Assembly (NCBI GenBank): GCA_015478945.1
Contig: JABUQX010014155.1
Location: 1-42,240 of the forward strand
Direction: 5' to 3'
From: Trachelipus rathkii
Lineage: Eukaryota; Arthropoda; Malacostraca; Isopoda; Trachelipodidae
Length of the DNA: 42,240 nt
The stretch's first letter is position 1. Every line of letters starts with the position of its first letter. The notes under the pieces were generated by a model. It was given only the letters and a program-made list of their open reading frames with translations. It was not told the DNA's origin and did no database searches. The translations under genes and the position numbers were made by a program. Below, in pieces: positions 9,800 through 21,190 of the stretch.

Positions 9800-12700
9800 T
9801 TATTCTGAGCATTGTTTTAGTGAGTGATTAGTTTATAAAGCGATAAATAATTGGGCAAACTAATGATATATTTATAGATTCACAAGATATGGGAAAAAAC
9901 TAAAAAGAATAATTTTATCTATGAGATATATAAATCAAAGAGAAAGGATATTGGTGATAATGTTAGTTAACATAACAAGAGTGATAAATAAAATAGAACT
10001 CCGTTGATTTAGTGAGAGGAGGGGGGGGGGGAGGGGCATGGTAGTAGACCTTCTTCATATACGTGTAACAGAATTCTAATATAGAATAGGCTATAAGTCA
10101 CGAGTCTGGCAAATAGTCCTCTATGGACACGATACCTACAACTAACATGATGGGTTTAGGCGGAAGGTGCTGGGAGGCAGGTTTGAACTACTGATTAGGT
10201 ACTGAGATCATATATAGATGTCCCACTTGCCCTATGTTAAGATTCCTTTTACGGGATTTAGCCGAGAGTATACTAGGCATATTATATCATTGTATGTGGA
10301 AGCTTATGTGTGATTTCTACTGCTCATATTTACTGACTTAATCAAGTGCGTGTAAATAAGGTTCAATACCTGTAAATTTTCTTATGTAGAAACTCGTTGA
10401 TTAAGTTAAGTGCAAACTATACAATTAAGAACATCATTCATAAATACACATAGATAATATGAAATCTGTGTTATTGCTCAGTTACCATACACAAAATGTT
10501 TTATAATGTAATTTACACGACCGCGAACATATTTCACACATCATGATTACCCTTTTTTTTCACTATACACAGAGAAATATGTACTGTTGCTATTAATTTT
10601 GAAAAAGACATTAACTGAACAACAAAAGTCTTATGCACTATCTAACGAACATAGATACACTCTGATTAGTAATAAATGCAAAGAGTCAGCATATCACGAA
10701 GTGTCATGATATTTTGTAGAAGCATAAAATTATTTATAATCACCTAGTCCTTTTTGTTAACTATACTCTAGTCATCAGTACAGAACGAGTAGAAAAAACG
10801 AGATTAATGTAGCACTAATCGAAAACGAAAATATGATTTTATATTAAATTAGTCGAGACAGGGCATTTCACAGGATCTAACTGAGTACACATGGGTCCGT
10901 GATCTGGGCCATCATATTATGTTTCCATCAAACTAAGTTTTTAATGATTAGCGTATGGTAAAAAGTAATGATTAGGTATGTTATTCCTCTATCTGTACTT
11001 AACTAGTTGGAGTTATTATCGATCAAGTTATTACGATGTTCCTTTCTCACCTGGGCTCAAGGGTTGTCTATCGTCACGTTGTGGCCTATTTCTTCTTTAT
11101 GTCCAGTTAGTACGCTTATTGCACCTACGAGTTGAGTTACAATAGCACAGGAAAGTCAAGGGATTATTAGGTTTGGTGAAAAATACCTGCATCTGCTGGG
11201 ACTACTAGAAGCTTAAAATGATTTAATTCCCAGAATGTTTATTATGAGTGTTACCGATACGCATATTTACCAAATCTACATTGTATTTTATACTGTGTGG
11301 TTAAGTCTCTATCTTCTTCCAGATTAAACTGTACGTAGTTTTGAATTTAGTTTGGTTGCATACATCGCTCTTAGATTTCAAAGGTTAGTTAAGTTTAGCT
11401 TGTTCAGAGGTACCGAGTACTAGTTAGTTAGTTAGGTTGTTAGTCTCACACTCTAGATATAGTTATACGCTTAGATATGTACAATGATTACCTCTTTGTC
11501 AGTATGTGTAATCTACATTTGTCTAACTTTTAAAGCGTAGTGAGCGTCTTGAGAGTTTTCAGATTATAGCAGTAGATGGCTAACTACCTACTATATTATG
11601 CTGTATGTTGTGCTGTCATCTTATCTCGTTCTCATGTAACGAGGAATGCTTTCGAATCACTATATGCTTATGGTAGATGAGGCCTGCAGAGGCTATTGAA
11701 GCATCTGAAAGTGAAACTGGTATCAATTCATTCAAACGTGTCCATTCACTGACTCGTGGGACACGAGGCTTCACCTCCGCACGCGTCTAGTCTATCTTAT
11801 GTTACGATAATTTACTCTTGTAGCATGGTCCGAGTAGTCATTTTTCAATGAGAGCAATACTCGAAGGGCCAAGACAGCTACGAGCGTTAGCAAAATTGGA
11901 CCAAATTTTTTCACGGAACAAACCTACATTTAATTCACTTATCGTATTTACCACAAAAGCAATCGAGGTAGTCAAGTTATATACCAGGGACCCATGAGCG
12001 TCGATTGGATCTCAATCTCCTCGACGGACGCATCCGTACTCGCTTACAGCTTTAATCGATTTAAAAAAAAAGATTAAGATAAAGTACTATTCAACTCTAT
12101 GGTCATATAAGCCAGTTAATTCACACACACTCATTACTAATCGTGTGACGTACTACTGTTAAGCAAGGATCCCGCCATCTGTTCTCTATTGGTTATTACT
12201 GCACTGTTATTAAAGCTTCTGTAGTGCTGTAGAGAAGAGACATCATTGATGACGATGCTTTCATTCAAGACCATCGACGTCACTCTTCAGAGAAAAAAGT
12301 TAAAGATTAAAAATTAATCTTGACACTGCTACTTTTCATCTGAGCGAGAATATTAATGTCGGAATCGCTGAAATCTGCTTCTTTCTCGAGCTCAGACTAT
12401 GACTCCGCATTAGTTGTCAGGCCACATGAACTCTACATTTTTGTTCATCTCACTCTCTCTCAAGGAATCATGCAAAAATCCTGCGGTTATCTCCATTGAC
12501 AATGCTCGACACGACACACTGCGGATTTCCGCACTCATTACTATTTGTTACACATATTTACCTGAGAATTATATTAATAAGATTTGAAGCACGATTGGGA
12601 GAACGGATCAAGCACTGTCAAGAATAATTTGCACTGACTATAGTACGGTCGTCGCGTCTATGCTATCCACATAAGAGTTCCATCACAGAAAACTGTACGT

Positions 12701-12860
12701 CTTTTTCATTGTTCGACCTCGCTACTGAGATAAGTCAAGTTGTTAGTTTTTTCGTTTATTTTTTGCAACCTCACATCAAAATTGACACGTAGACAACTGT
12801 TAAACTATTGATAACCTATCTCGGATGCTTGAAGAGAATGGTCGGCGGAGAAAGTCAGAC
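9800..12860. other. AT-rich to mixed intergenic DNA, no gene seen
   Basis: No long frame and no recognised element. A poly(G) run lies at 10020-10032 and short TTAG runs near 11420. From about 11600 the base composition rises toward 45% GC, but frames are closed on both strands. It could hold introns or UTR of an unseen host gene. Confidence 0.5.
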
Positions 12861-12876
12861 GAAGCTTATTTGAACT

Positions 12877-12890
12877 TATTCGGCCGAATA
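12877..12890. repeat. Perfect 14 bp palindrome TATTCGGCCGAATA
   Basis: TATTCGGCCGAATA is its own reverse complement. Related words (ATATTCGGGC, AACCGAATC, TTATTCGG) crowd the next 130 bp. Such ATTCGG clusters occur in some invertebrate DNA-transposon ends, but no element boundary is visible. Confidence 0.5.
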
Positions 12891-13189
12891 TTCGTGTATG
12901 TGCGATATTCGGGCAGTGGGTCCAACCACGACACCACTGCCAAACCGAATCACTGAATCTTTTAGCGCAAATATTTCGTATTCAGTCCATTACGAACTTT
13001 TTCACTTTATTCGGACGTTGTATCTCCTAACCAACATCCACTTAGATGATGAATATTATAGTAATTCTGAAGTAGTTAGGAATTTTAGGTACTCTATATT
13101 AGAAAAGGTAGTACTACATGTTATATTTAGATTCTTAGTTATAAGAATAATTAGTCTTTATGTATTAAACTACTTATCCGAATAATAGA

Positions 13190-16100
13190 GTATTCTTATT
13201 TTGTTTTGGTTAATAGTACAGTTCTGTAGTTGAACAGTGGATGTATTATATATATAGTTAGATAATCTTACTTAGGATGACTTGATTATAGTATATATGA
13301 CTGTGTAGTATTATCTATTACCAGTATAATATCTACATGAATAGTTGACTTATCCGTGAATATGTTCACTACAGTTTACCTTTATGTTATTTATATTATT
13401 TATACTAACACTAATAATAAAATTCAGTACCTAGTATAATATATATACCTACCAAATGATATGGTCCATCTTACTTTAAATATTAGTCAGAGTATGACAT
13501 AAAGGAAAAGGTAAGAAAAGACTTCTATGCTCAATGTAAGAGCAATAAAAACAACAGTATTAGTATCAAGATATGTGACTAATAGTTATGGGTACAATAA
13601 TGCATTGCCTCCGTGGGTATATTACTATAATTAAGGTATAACTAATGTATCAAGCCTTTTGAGTTAATATACTATATCATACTATATTAGCCTATTTTTA
13701 TATATATATATTTACTATCATTATGAGTACAAGTTTTTATTATTATTTGTTACTTAATACCTTACACCATATCAAAAACGATATTAGAGTGCAATTAAAG
13801 TGATCTTATAAGAGGTTATAACTAGGAACGGCCATCGATTCATGTAAACAATTTAACTCAGGTTAGGTGTTGCCATCTCAAGGATCATTTACGACTACAC
13901 TCACTACAATTAATTATTTTTATATATATATATTATTTATCATAAATCTCACTATACTATTACCTATTAGTGTAATTTATAGTACCTATAAAAAAGTATA
14001 TCATAATCTTATTTATTCCTGTAGTCAATTCCATTAAGAGGTATAGTCTAATCATTTAACCTTATTTAGGTCCACGATCTGCTTTATTTTAAAAGATGAG
14101 GGATTATTTATTTTAGGTCTAAGTGATAATATATAATTTATATAGTACTACTCACCTCCTATATGATATATATATAACCTAGATATTGCGTATATAAGAT
14201 CATAACTATGAATATATATAAGTGAGTTATCAAGCGTAAGAAAGCCACTATATACCCTCACTATATATATATATACTAGTAAAAAGAAAAAAATAGAGCA
14301 GGAATATTTAAAATTTTATTTGTAATTTTTAAATTTCATATAGTACATAATATAAAAATAAAAGCTAAATAAGATATAGATAGTATATATGTTTTAGAAA
14401 TACTTTAATTATTATCTAGGCCATCAAATAGTTCGAATATTACTAGCCCAGCGATCTCATCGCCACTGGACACACTAGTAACTTTAATATAGATATGTGA
14501 GTCCCAATTAGATTAGTATGTAAAAATTCGACGAAACGTAACAATTATTTCTATCTTGCAAAATTCACATTTGGAGAGAGTAAGAAAATGCTAAATTCAA
14601 ATGATAGTGATATATGAGATGTGTTATTAGGGTAAAAAGATGAGCAGGTACTTCAGACGACATCTATGAATACATCATAACAAAAAAAAATGTTCGAACT
14701 TCTTAATGAGTAATACTATAATTATCTCACGCGTCAGTAGTCCTAAGGCCATGTAAACGCTTTTTGTCTTAGTGGTATTAAGTTAAAGATGACTATTGAT
14801 TAATACTGAGCCTACCGTATATACACCTCGTTTATACATAATAACCTTTATGGATTTACAGTTTGTATACTTTATATATATCATTTTAATTTTAATTTGT
14901 AATAAATTTTTATTTATTTACTCTAAATTCTTTCCATTAGTTATTATTAAATAAAAAATATATAATGAATAATATAAAATCAGTCAGTCATCAACTGCAC
15001 CTTAAAATAGATAGCTGTTCAAAGTTACTTATTTTTTTCACGATTATTTAAATATTGATAAATATATTAAACAAATAAAAGCTATATTTATATTTGGTCA
15101 TTACAAGCTTTACGCGGTATGGTAAGGTCGAGATAAATTACGAGCATGAGCCATATATGTAATATATAAATAATTGAATATAAATATATGTTAATATATT
15201 AATACTGAATACTTATATAATATAGTATATATATATTAACTAATATATATATAATATAAATATATATATAGTATATATAGTATACTAATTAAATATAGTA
15301 TATATATATATAACGTTAATAGGTAAGTGATACATTGAGGTATATGACCGTATCAGTCTTTGCTCATATTTAATAGTGGATATATAAATACTTATCCCGG
15401 TCATACTATACTACTCAGCCGGATAATATATAGGGTAGCCTGAGTAGACGCAGAAGCAGTAAGGACGAGAGATGTGAGGAGTGACGAGAAGTGTATACCC
15501 ATACGTGTAATCCACAACAAGACGAACAGAGATTTCTCGACAAAGATGGGCCGCATCCAACACTAGCCAGCCGTTCGGAGGTTTATTTTTGGAAAACCTC
15601 TGTTCCTGGGGTCGTGAATCTCTTTGATTAAATCAGTTTAAAATATTATTTTTGGAACATGAGGTATTTACAATTTATTCTCATATCATCAAGAGGTGTG
15701 GCAGTAGAGACAATAAATTTGAATTTACAGATACACAAACTTATACAATATATTATATTAATTTATGAAAAAAGTACGTGTTTAGTACTTGAGATAAATT
15801 AATTATAGCAACCTAAGGCAAGTTGTAGGTATTAGTATATTATAAATATAAAGTCGATACACCACGCGGTGATTCACATTAAATTTATTTCACAGATAGT
15901 ATATATATTTAATATACACATATATATATATTTATTTATAATAATTAAATAGTTAATAGTTAGGCTAATTGTGATTTTTTGTAAATTGCTTGCTAAAATC
16001 ATGGAATTTGTGGTGTATTGTCAGTTTGTACTTACTTCTAGAATATATTGAATGTTTTTTTTTTTTTCATTAACATCGTGAGACTTACAACTCAAATTTG

Positions 16101-16850
16101 TGGAGCTGTATAGTTTTTATTAATGAGAGATGACAATTTAATTTTTTCTTTGTAATTTATGTTTTTGATAACTCAACTATATTAAACTCAAAAAGTAATT
16201 AATTAAAAGACAAAAAATAATAAATGTAGTATCGTAAACAAGCACACTAACTGGCAAGTTGTATAAAGATGGTGGTTGCGCAAAACCTGCAACCGGCACG
16301 AGTCCGCCATTCCATGATAGTATTTATAAGTTAGAGGTTGTAAACGTAGTAGTAGGACATGATGTATCCAATATAATAAATTAATATATAAGTGAATACT
16401 TTAAGTAAAATGAATGACTTATAGAATATATATATATATACCGTCATTTGGGGGTATATTATATTATTTTTATTTAGCTTTTTATTATAATTAAATATAT
16501 ATTTAGGGCGTAAATGTATATATATATGAAACTAATAATAATTAGTAATTTTAATTAAGTGGATTAAGCGTGAGAGAGACATGTAGTACTTTCAAAATAA
16601 TTATTTACAATAATATTATATATTATTAAAATTTATTGAGTCTAATTAAAACTTAAATTTTTTTAAAGATCATATTATAATATTATTTATTTAATTTATA
16701 TTAGAAGATATTGCCGGTAAATTATTTATGTTTTTTCGTTTGATTGAGGTCAGTACTGCACTTTTTTTTTAAAGCTATAAATAATAAGCACCCCAAGGGT
16801 AAAGTCAGTAATCCAAAATGTAAAGTCAATATACTTGTGGATTAGACTTT
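13190..16850. other. AT-rich DNA, no gene seen
   Basis: Very AT-rich, with short TA runs (for example 13697-13710, 14263-14276, 15180-15315) and no frame worth calling. A GAGGTTT / AAACCTC hairpin lies at 15578-15600 in a slightly GC-richer patch (15410-15620). Confidence 0.6.
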
Positions 16851-16860
16851 TGTATATGGG

Positions 16861-17330
16861 TTGCATGCGGGAGTCTGCCGGAGAGTCAGCCACCTTTGGT
16901 CTTTATATTTGAGGTTGCGGAACGTGACATGGCCCTGTGCGGCCCAGATTCCCCTCGGCGCCTCTTTCACTGCTAAGCGACTCGTTCGACTTTACAAAAT
17001 TTGCACCGCTTGGTACGACGGGGTTACGGACCATTTTCCCGGTTCCCTCTCCCATCCCGGCTCCGGCTCCCTCGGCAGCTCCCTGGCAAATAGTTTTGGG
17101 CCAGGGTTCTCCGCCCGGCTCGCCGGCTCGCTCCCGGGCAGCCCACCGCCCCCCTACCCTCGCATCCTGCTCAACGCCAAAACGTCTTGCTGCTGTACGC
17201 TCCGCCGCGAGCTTGCCAGGCTCCCTCTCGGCCCTCTTCGCCGGCTCTCCGGCGCTGTCTGGAGGTTTTCCACCGCGCCCTGACGGTCGGCTTCTCGGCT
17301 TCCGCAGCTGCCCTTGCTTGCGGAGGACAT
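16861..17330. other. Isolated GC- and CpG-rich island
   Basis: About 470 bp of roughly 60-65% GC sits in DNA of about 25% GC. CpG is abundant rather than depleted. Three overlapping frames stay open (plus 16861-17283 and 16937-17332, minus 16903-17346), as expected from GC content alone. None contains a domain I recognise, and all are Pro/Ser/Arg/Gly-rich with low-complexity GS/PGS runs. CTCCCT-GGC-AGCTCCC words are repeated imperfectly. Options are a CpG-island promoter, a GC-rich repeat, or foreign DNA. Confidence 0.6.
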
Positions 17331-17540
17331 GAGAAATTTCAATCAATCACGACGAAATATTTTAAATAATCTTTTTTTAAAACATCACACTCTTCATCAC
17401 TAAAAATGAATACATCAAAAAATGAAAAACTATTTCTTTTGGAAAACGAATTACGTATACTATCGTCGAAAAGTACGACACTTTTATACAAAAAAAAACA
17501 TTACAGATTTTGGATATTAGTATAAAGCTTATATTATAGT

Positions 17541-17645
17541 ATAATAATATGTATATATATATAATATATAGTTATATATATATATATTATATATAATATA
17601 TATATATATATATATAATTATATAGTTATATATATAATATATATT
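17541..17645. repeat. (TA)n array
   Basis: TA array ending abruptly at the second GC-rich island. Confidence 0.9.
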
Positions 17646-17647
17646 TA

Positions 17648-17872
17648 AGGGGCTCGAAGCCGACGGGGGGACAGAGGGTGGGGAACGTTTTCTCCCTACC
17701 CTTGGTAGGGGGTGGCCGGAGGAACCGCGCATAATGTAACCAATATCAAGAAGTTGGTGTGGTTCCGGGCACAGACCCTCCCCGGAGGGGGGAAATCAGA
17801 TGCGCCCTACCCCGTCGCTCCACGGAAGTGCCGAGAGACCGCCGACTCGCTGCCATCTTTGGCGGTTTTACT
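17648..17872 (-). other. Second GC-rich island with AAGATGGCAGCG on the minus strand
   Basis: About 225 bp of high GC. It contains two hairpin-forming G/C runs (CCCTACCC-TTGGT-AGGGGGT near 17695 and CCCTCCCCGGAGGGGGG near 17780). Minus strand 17859-17848 reads AAGATGGCAGCG. This matches the vertebrate/insect YY1-type AAGATGGCGGC element that often overlaps start codons. The ATG at 17856 opens a 36-codon frame closed by TGA at 17746. That could be a first exon and start codon, or the end of a repeat. No downstream exon is recognised. Confidence 0.35.
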
Positions 17873-17879
17873 TGGGAAT

Positions 17880-18530
17880 TCCTTTTAGTTTAAAAAAAAA
17901 AACCCCAAAAACAAAAATAAACCACGAATTAAAAATAAAAACAAAATATTACTAAAAAATTACTTTTTAAAAATTTCATATAAAGATATTTCAAATCTTT
18001 TGACGATCATGGTCCGCTAAGACACATCAAACACAAAAGTGACAATCCTAATGTAATGTAAAAAGCAAAAAATAAAAACCAAACTGACGCGAGTCCTAGT
18101 TAAGACATACAGTGCCTATATATTTTTGAATCATGGTCCGATCAACCAGACTTCAATGAACTGTCATCTGCTGTAGTGATTCAATACTACTCAAGCGCAA
18201 ATAGAATAGTTGAGAACATGATAACGCAAGAAGAATCAAATTCTAACAATCTGACATAAAAAAAATCAACACTAAGACAAGTTAGGAAGTTCCAGTAAAC
18301 ATAGACAGGTCCATTAATCTATATACCAATAGTTATACAGTGCACGTCTTAAATAATAGTAGCGTACTATATACTATCCGTATAACTATAATAATAGTAT
18401 ATACTATGATATTATATAAAATGAGATATATATATTTAAATAGAGTATAAGGTTAAATATACTACATACTAATACTTAGAATATATACTGTACGTATCAT
18501 TACATTATATATATATATATTAATAATACT
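17880..18530. other. AT-rich DNA, no gene seen
   Basis: A-rich homopolymer patches (17891-17930), then mixed AT-rich DNA. No frame, no recognised repeat. Confidence 0.55.
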
Positions 18531-18531
18531 A

Positions 18532-18747
18532 TTATAATAATACTATATAATATATCGACATGACGTCCTCTCCGTCACCCAGGAAGTCAACGACGCTGTC
18601 AATTGGGACATCGAGAAAGGTCCTTGGGTTCCAACGTGGGTTAGAAGCTAAAACCACGCCTTTCAGCTGGCAAGGCCTGCCATAATAGGTCGCCGATTGC
18701 CTACCGGGCAAGTTTTTTCCACTAAGTAGAATCGCAAAGCACTTCAT
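18532..18747 (-). CDS. Unrecognised 71-codon ORF, possible exon or element fragment
   Basis: A GC-normal island of about 200 bp lies between TA arrays (18500-18556 and 18785-18938). The frame has protein-like composition, with SGKNLPGRQSATYYGRPCQL in its N-terminal half and NPRTFLDVPIDSVVDFLGDG in the second. The last residues come from the TA array. I do not recognise a family. Its clean composition inside AT repeats suggests a relic of a coding sequence, perhaps a retroelement ORF or one exon. Confidence 0.35.
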   Translation of the reverse strand: MKCFAILLSGKNLPGRQSATYYGRPCQLKGVVLASNPRWNPRTFLDVPIDSVVDFLGDGEDVMSIYYIVLL

Positions 18748-18784
18748 ACCAATGTACTCATTAACGGCTGATATTTTGATAGGA

Positions 18785-18839
18785 ATATATATATATATAT
18801 ATATATAGTATATATTATTATATATATATATTATAATAT

Positions 18840-18875
<36 letters not shown>

Positions 18876-18938
18876 ATATGATAATATATATATATATATA
18901 TATATATGATATATATATTAATATTAATATATATATGA
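18785..18938. repeat. (TA)n array
   Basis: TA array, nearly pure, with GATGAGATGAGA at its right end. Confidence 0.93.
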
Positions 18939-19235
18939 GATGAGATGAGAAAAATAAACACTAATTATATATTAACTAAGGCACGCCTTACCCAATACTA
19001 TTAGGACCTTCTCCGAAAGAAATTTCTATAGCAATACCTATTTTCTCCCATAGTTCTCAAACTCATAAGTATGTTATAAAATAAACTAGAAGCCAGAAAA
19101 ACGACCATCACGCATACATTTGATTTAACTGGTGATATTGATGATGTTTTTGAAATTGTAACTAAAGTAATGTACTTCATCACTTTGTGGTACGCATACA
19201 TAGAAAAGTGTTGTTTATTGTATAATTTTATAGGG

Positions 19236-19280
19236 TCATCGGGGGGGGGGCACTCGACTGTCTCCGGTGGGGGGGGCAAT
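19236..19280. repeat. G-run pair (GGGGGGGGGG-CAC ... GGTGGGGGGG-CAATC)
   Basis: Two poly(G) runs within 45 bp, in the same style as those at 34405 and 35079. They immediately precede the LINE fragment and may mark a repeat boundary. Frames running through them are artefacts. Confidence 0.5.
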
Positions 19281-19285
19281 CCTAG

Positions 19286-20010
19286 ACCAAAAATCCCCAT
19301 CTTAAAAGAGTCGTGGACAAAGGAATGATGGCCCTATGGACATGCAGGAAAATGCTTGGCAACACATGGGGGATGAAACAAAAAATGACTAACTGGTTAA
19401 ACATAACTGTAGTTAAACCTATAATCACCTATGCCTCACTCGTTTGGTGGACAAAGGTGAAACAAAAAAAAACTGCTCAAAATAAATTGCAAAGATTACA
19501 AAGGCTTGCATGCCTAGTGATCCCAGGGGCAATGCATAGTTGCCCAACTGCATCTATGGATGCACTGATAGGTCTCCTTTCCTTGCATTTGCATATTAAG
19601 AGGGAGGCCATATCATTTGGGGTTAGGCTGACTATTCTTGGCAAATTTAAACAAAGAACTGGAATCGGATGCCTTTGCATACTGGAAGACGTACCAGAGT
19701 CACAGATGGCACTAAAATCTCGAATCTAATGCTGAAACAAAAAAACTTTGGAAAGTAGTACAAAATCATTCTTACAAATCATTAACATGGGAAAGTGGAG
19801 GCCCAAAATTCTATTCAGAAGTCATCACATGGTAGGTACACTGATGAATTGGTGATGGATGATGGGGTTGCCGTGGGTCTTGGTTGGAGAACTACGAAGG
19901 AGATATCTCAGGATCTCACAACCTTCTTAGTGTTAGGCTGAAATAAGAGCAAAAATTGCATTGTTAGGATAATGAGTGTAGGAATTGAGGAAAGGTGAAT
20001 AGCGTCAGAA
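19286..20010 (+). pseudogene. LINE (non-LTR retrotransposon) RT C-terminus plus RNase H, 5'-truncated
   Basis: The frame holds the hallmark post-catalytic (thumb) segment of a LINE reverse transcriptase. It starts NPHLKRVVDKGMMALWTCRK (from 19292), then PIITYASLVWW (about 19415-19450), LQRLQRLACL and PGAM near 19500-19540, and LLSLHLHIKREA near 19580. This corresponds to the usual KALW-CRR...W...V+PI+TYASLVWW...LQRLACL-ITGAM...PL-L-I-EA series. The catalytic palm (YXDD) is missing on the left, so the copy is 5'-truncated, as is common for LINEs. The frame stops at 19729. In another frame RYTDELVMDDGVAVGLGW starts at 19834, matching the first strand of a LINE RNase H domain (YTDGSK...GVGVG), with TDE in place of TDG. 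An RNase H domain points to the I/R1/LOA/Tad side of the LINE tree. Later RNase H motifs are not readable, and there is at least one frameshift. Confidence 0.8.
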
Positions 20011-20400
20011 ATCATCTAAAGTGAATTAGAGGCCAACAGTATCTGACTAGCGAAGAGTTTAACCTGCATCAGAGACTAAAAGAGGTAGGGTAGTTTGGCC
20101 ATCTGAGAGATATTACAGAAAGGGAAAGGGAAGCGGGAAGAACCTAAGTTAGATTTGACATTTTTTCTGCCCCCAATAGATGCCAGAAACAAGCGAATGG
20201 TCTACGTGAGAAAGAAAGAGAGAGAGCAGAGAGAGTCCTAAAAAAAATTATTGTGTATTTACTGAGAAAAGAATTTTCAACCTTACTGATAATAGATTTT
20301 TTATGTTTCAGGATGAAATATAAGTTAATATATAAGTTTCTAGAGATTGAAGACGAGGGTAATTTTTGAAAGCAACGTCTGCGGTGAATACCACAACAAC
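20010..20400. other. Junction between two LINE fragments
   Basis: Purine-rich plus strand with a GA-rich patch (20205-20240). Probably LINE 3' sequence of the element to the left, or of unrelated origin. No frame is readable. Confidence 0.4.
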
Positions 20401-20409
20401 AAGAAGAGT

Positions 20410-21190
20410 TATACCAAGATTTGTTAGTTTAAATGATGGGTAAGAATGTGAATGCCAACCACTGTGCCAAAGAGAATAACCTCCGTTTTGAGCTAAGCGT
20501 TGTCAGATGGACTAATCCAGTTTTCGGCATAGAATTGCCGAAGACTTGAAGAAATAAAACTGGATACATAGATAAGAAAGTGATCAGAGGAACCAAGGGG
20601 AAGGAGTTTAACAATATAAGGAGAAGGATTGAAAGTTTAGAAAATGTTGTAGTCTAGAAATGGAAGTTCTTCTCCAAGAAAATCAGTGATACGGGTATAG
20701 AGTTGCACCTTCTGCTCAAAGTTATTCTGTTTAGAAAAATGGAAGGCAGGTTCACCATCTGTATCTTAACAAATAGAAGAAAGCTATTGCTGGTGGTGTT
20801 CACTGAAATTACCTAAAATGATGATATCTGAAAAAAGGAGATGAAGAATGTAATCTATTTTGAGGCTTTAGATAGTCGAAATATTAAGGATGGTCAGTAA
20901 AGTTACGAGATAATAAAACAGGAACAATGGAATTTATCATTAAGATGGAAAATTGGAAAGACTCCAATTCAGAAATATAAGAACAAGTAACGTCATGCCT
21001 TCGGTAAGAAATGCTTAACATCCCTTTAGCTTTGACTGAAGATTGGGATAGACCAGACAGTAATAAGCAGGGATCAGAGTGAGGTTTAATATGGAGCACC
21101 ATAAGCCCCTGAGATTCTTTCAAAAACAAGGGATTGTGATCTATAGGAAGACAGGTGGTGGTTCTACAATGTGAAAAATGAATTGAAAGC
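20410..21190 (-). pseudogene. LINE apurinic endonuclease (EEP) domain, frameshifted
   Basis: Read 5' to 3' on the minus strand with frame changes, the sequence follows a jockey-like LINE endonuclease. HHLSSYRSQSLVF near 21170 is followed by SVKAKGM and TCSYISELESFQF (about 20990-21090). NFTDHP then FDYL follow near 20890-20860, then the GDFNVHH-like position near 20815, degraded. EPAFHF and TRI (about 20745-20690) match the GE-AFNFA and PTRIPDR positions. The conserved end PLGSSDHFLI falls at about 20570-20602. The SDH motif is the terminal catalytic histidine of the exonuclease-endonuclease-phosphatase fold. At least four frame changes and several stops make it non-functional. It is on the opposite strand to the RT fragment to the left, so the two are separate insertions or one was inverted. 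Confidence 0.7.

Noticed and set aside
12898..13185. 95-codon plus ORF
   Set aside because: The second half is AT-rich Ile/Leu/Tyr sequence typical of the surrounding DNA, and no domain or initiation context supports it.
16861..17346. Three long overlapping ORFs (140, 131 and 147 codons) as genes
   Set aside because: They overlap on both strands, are low-complexity and are explained by high GC lowering stop frequency. No domain was seen.
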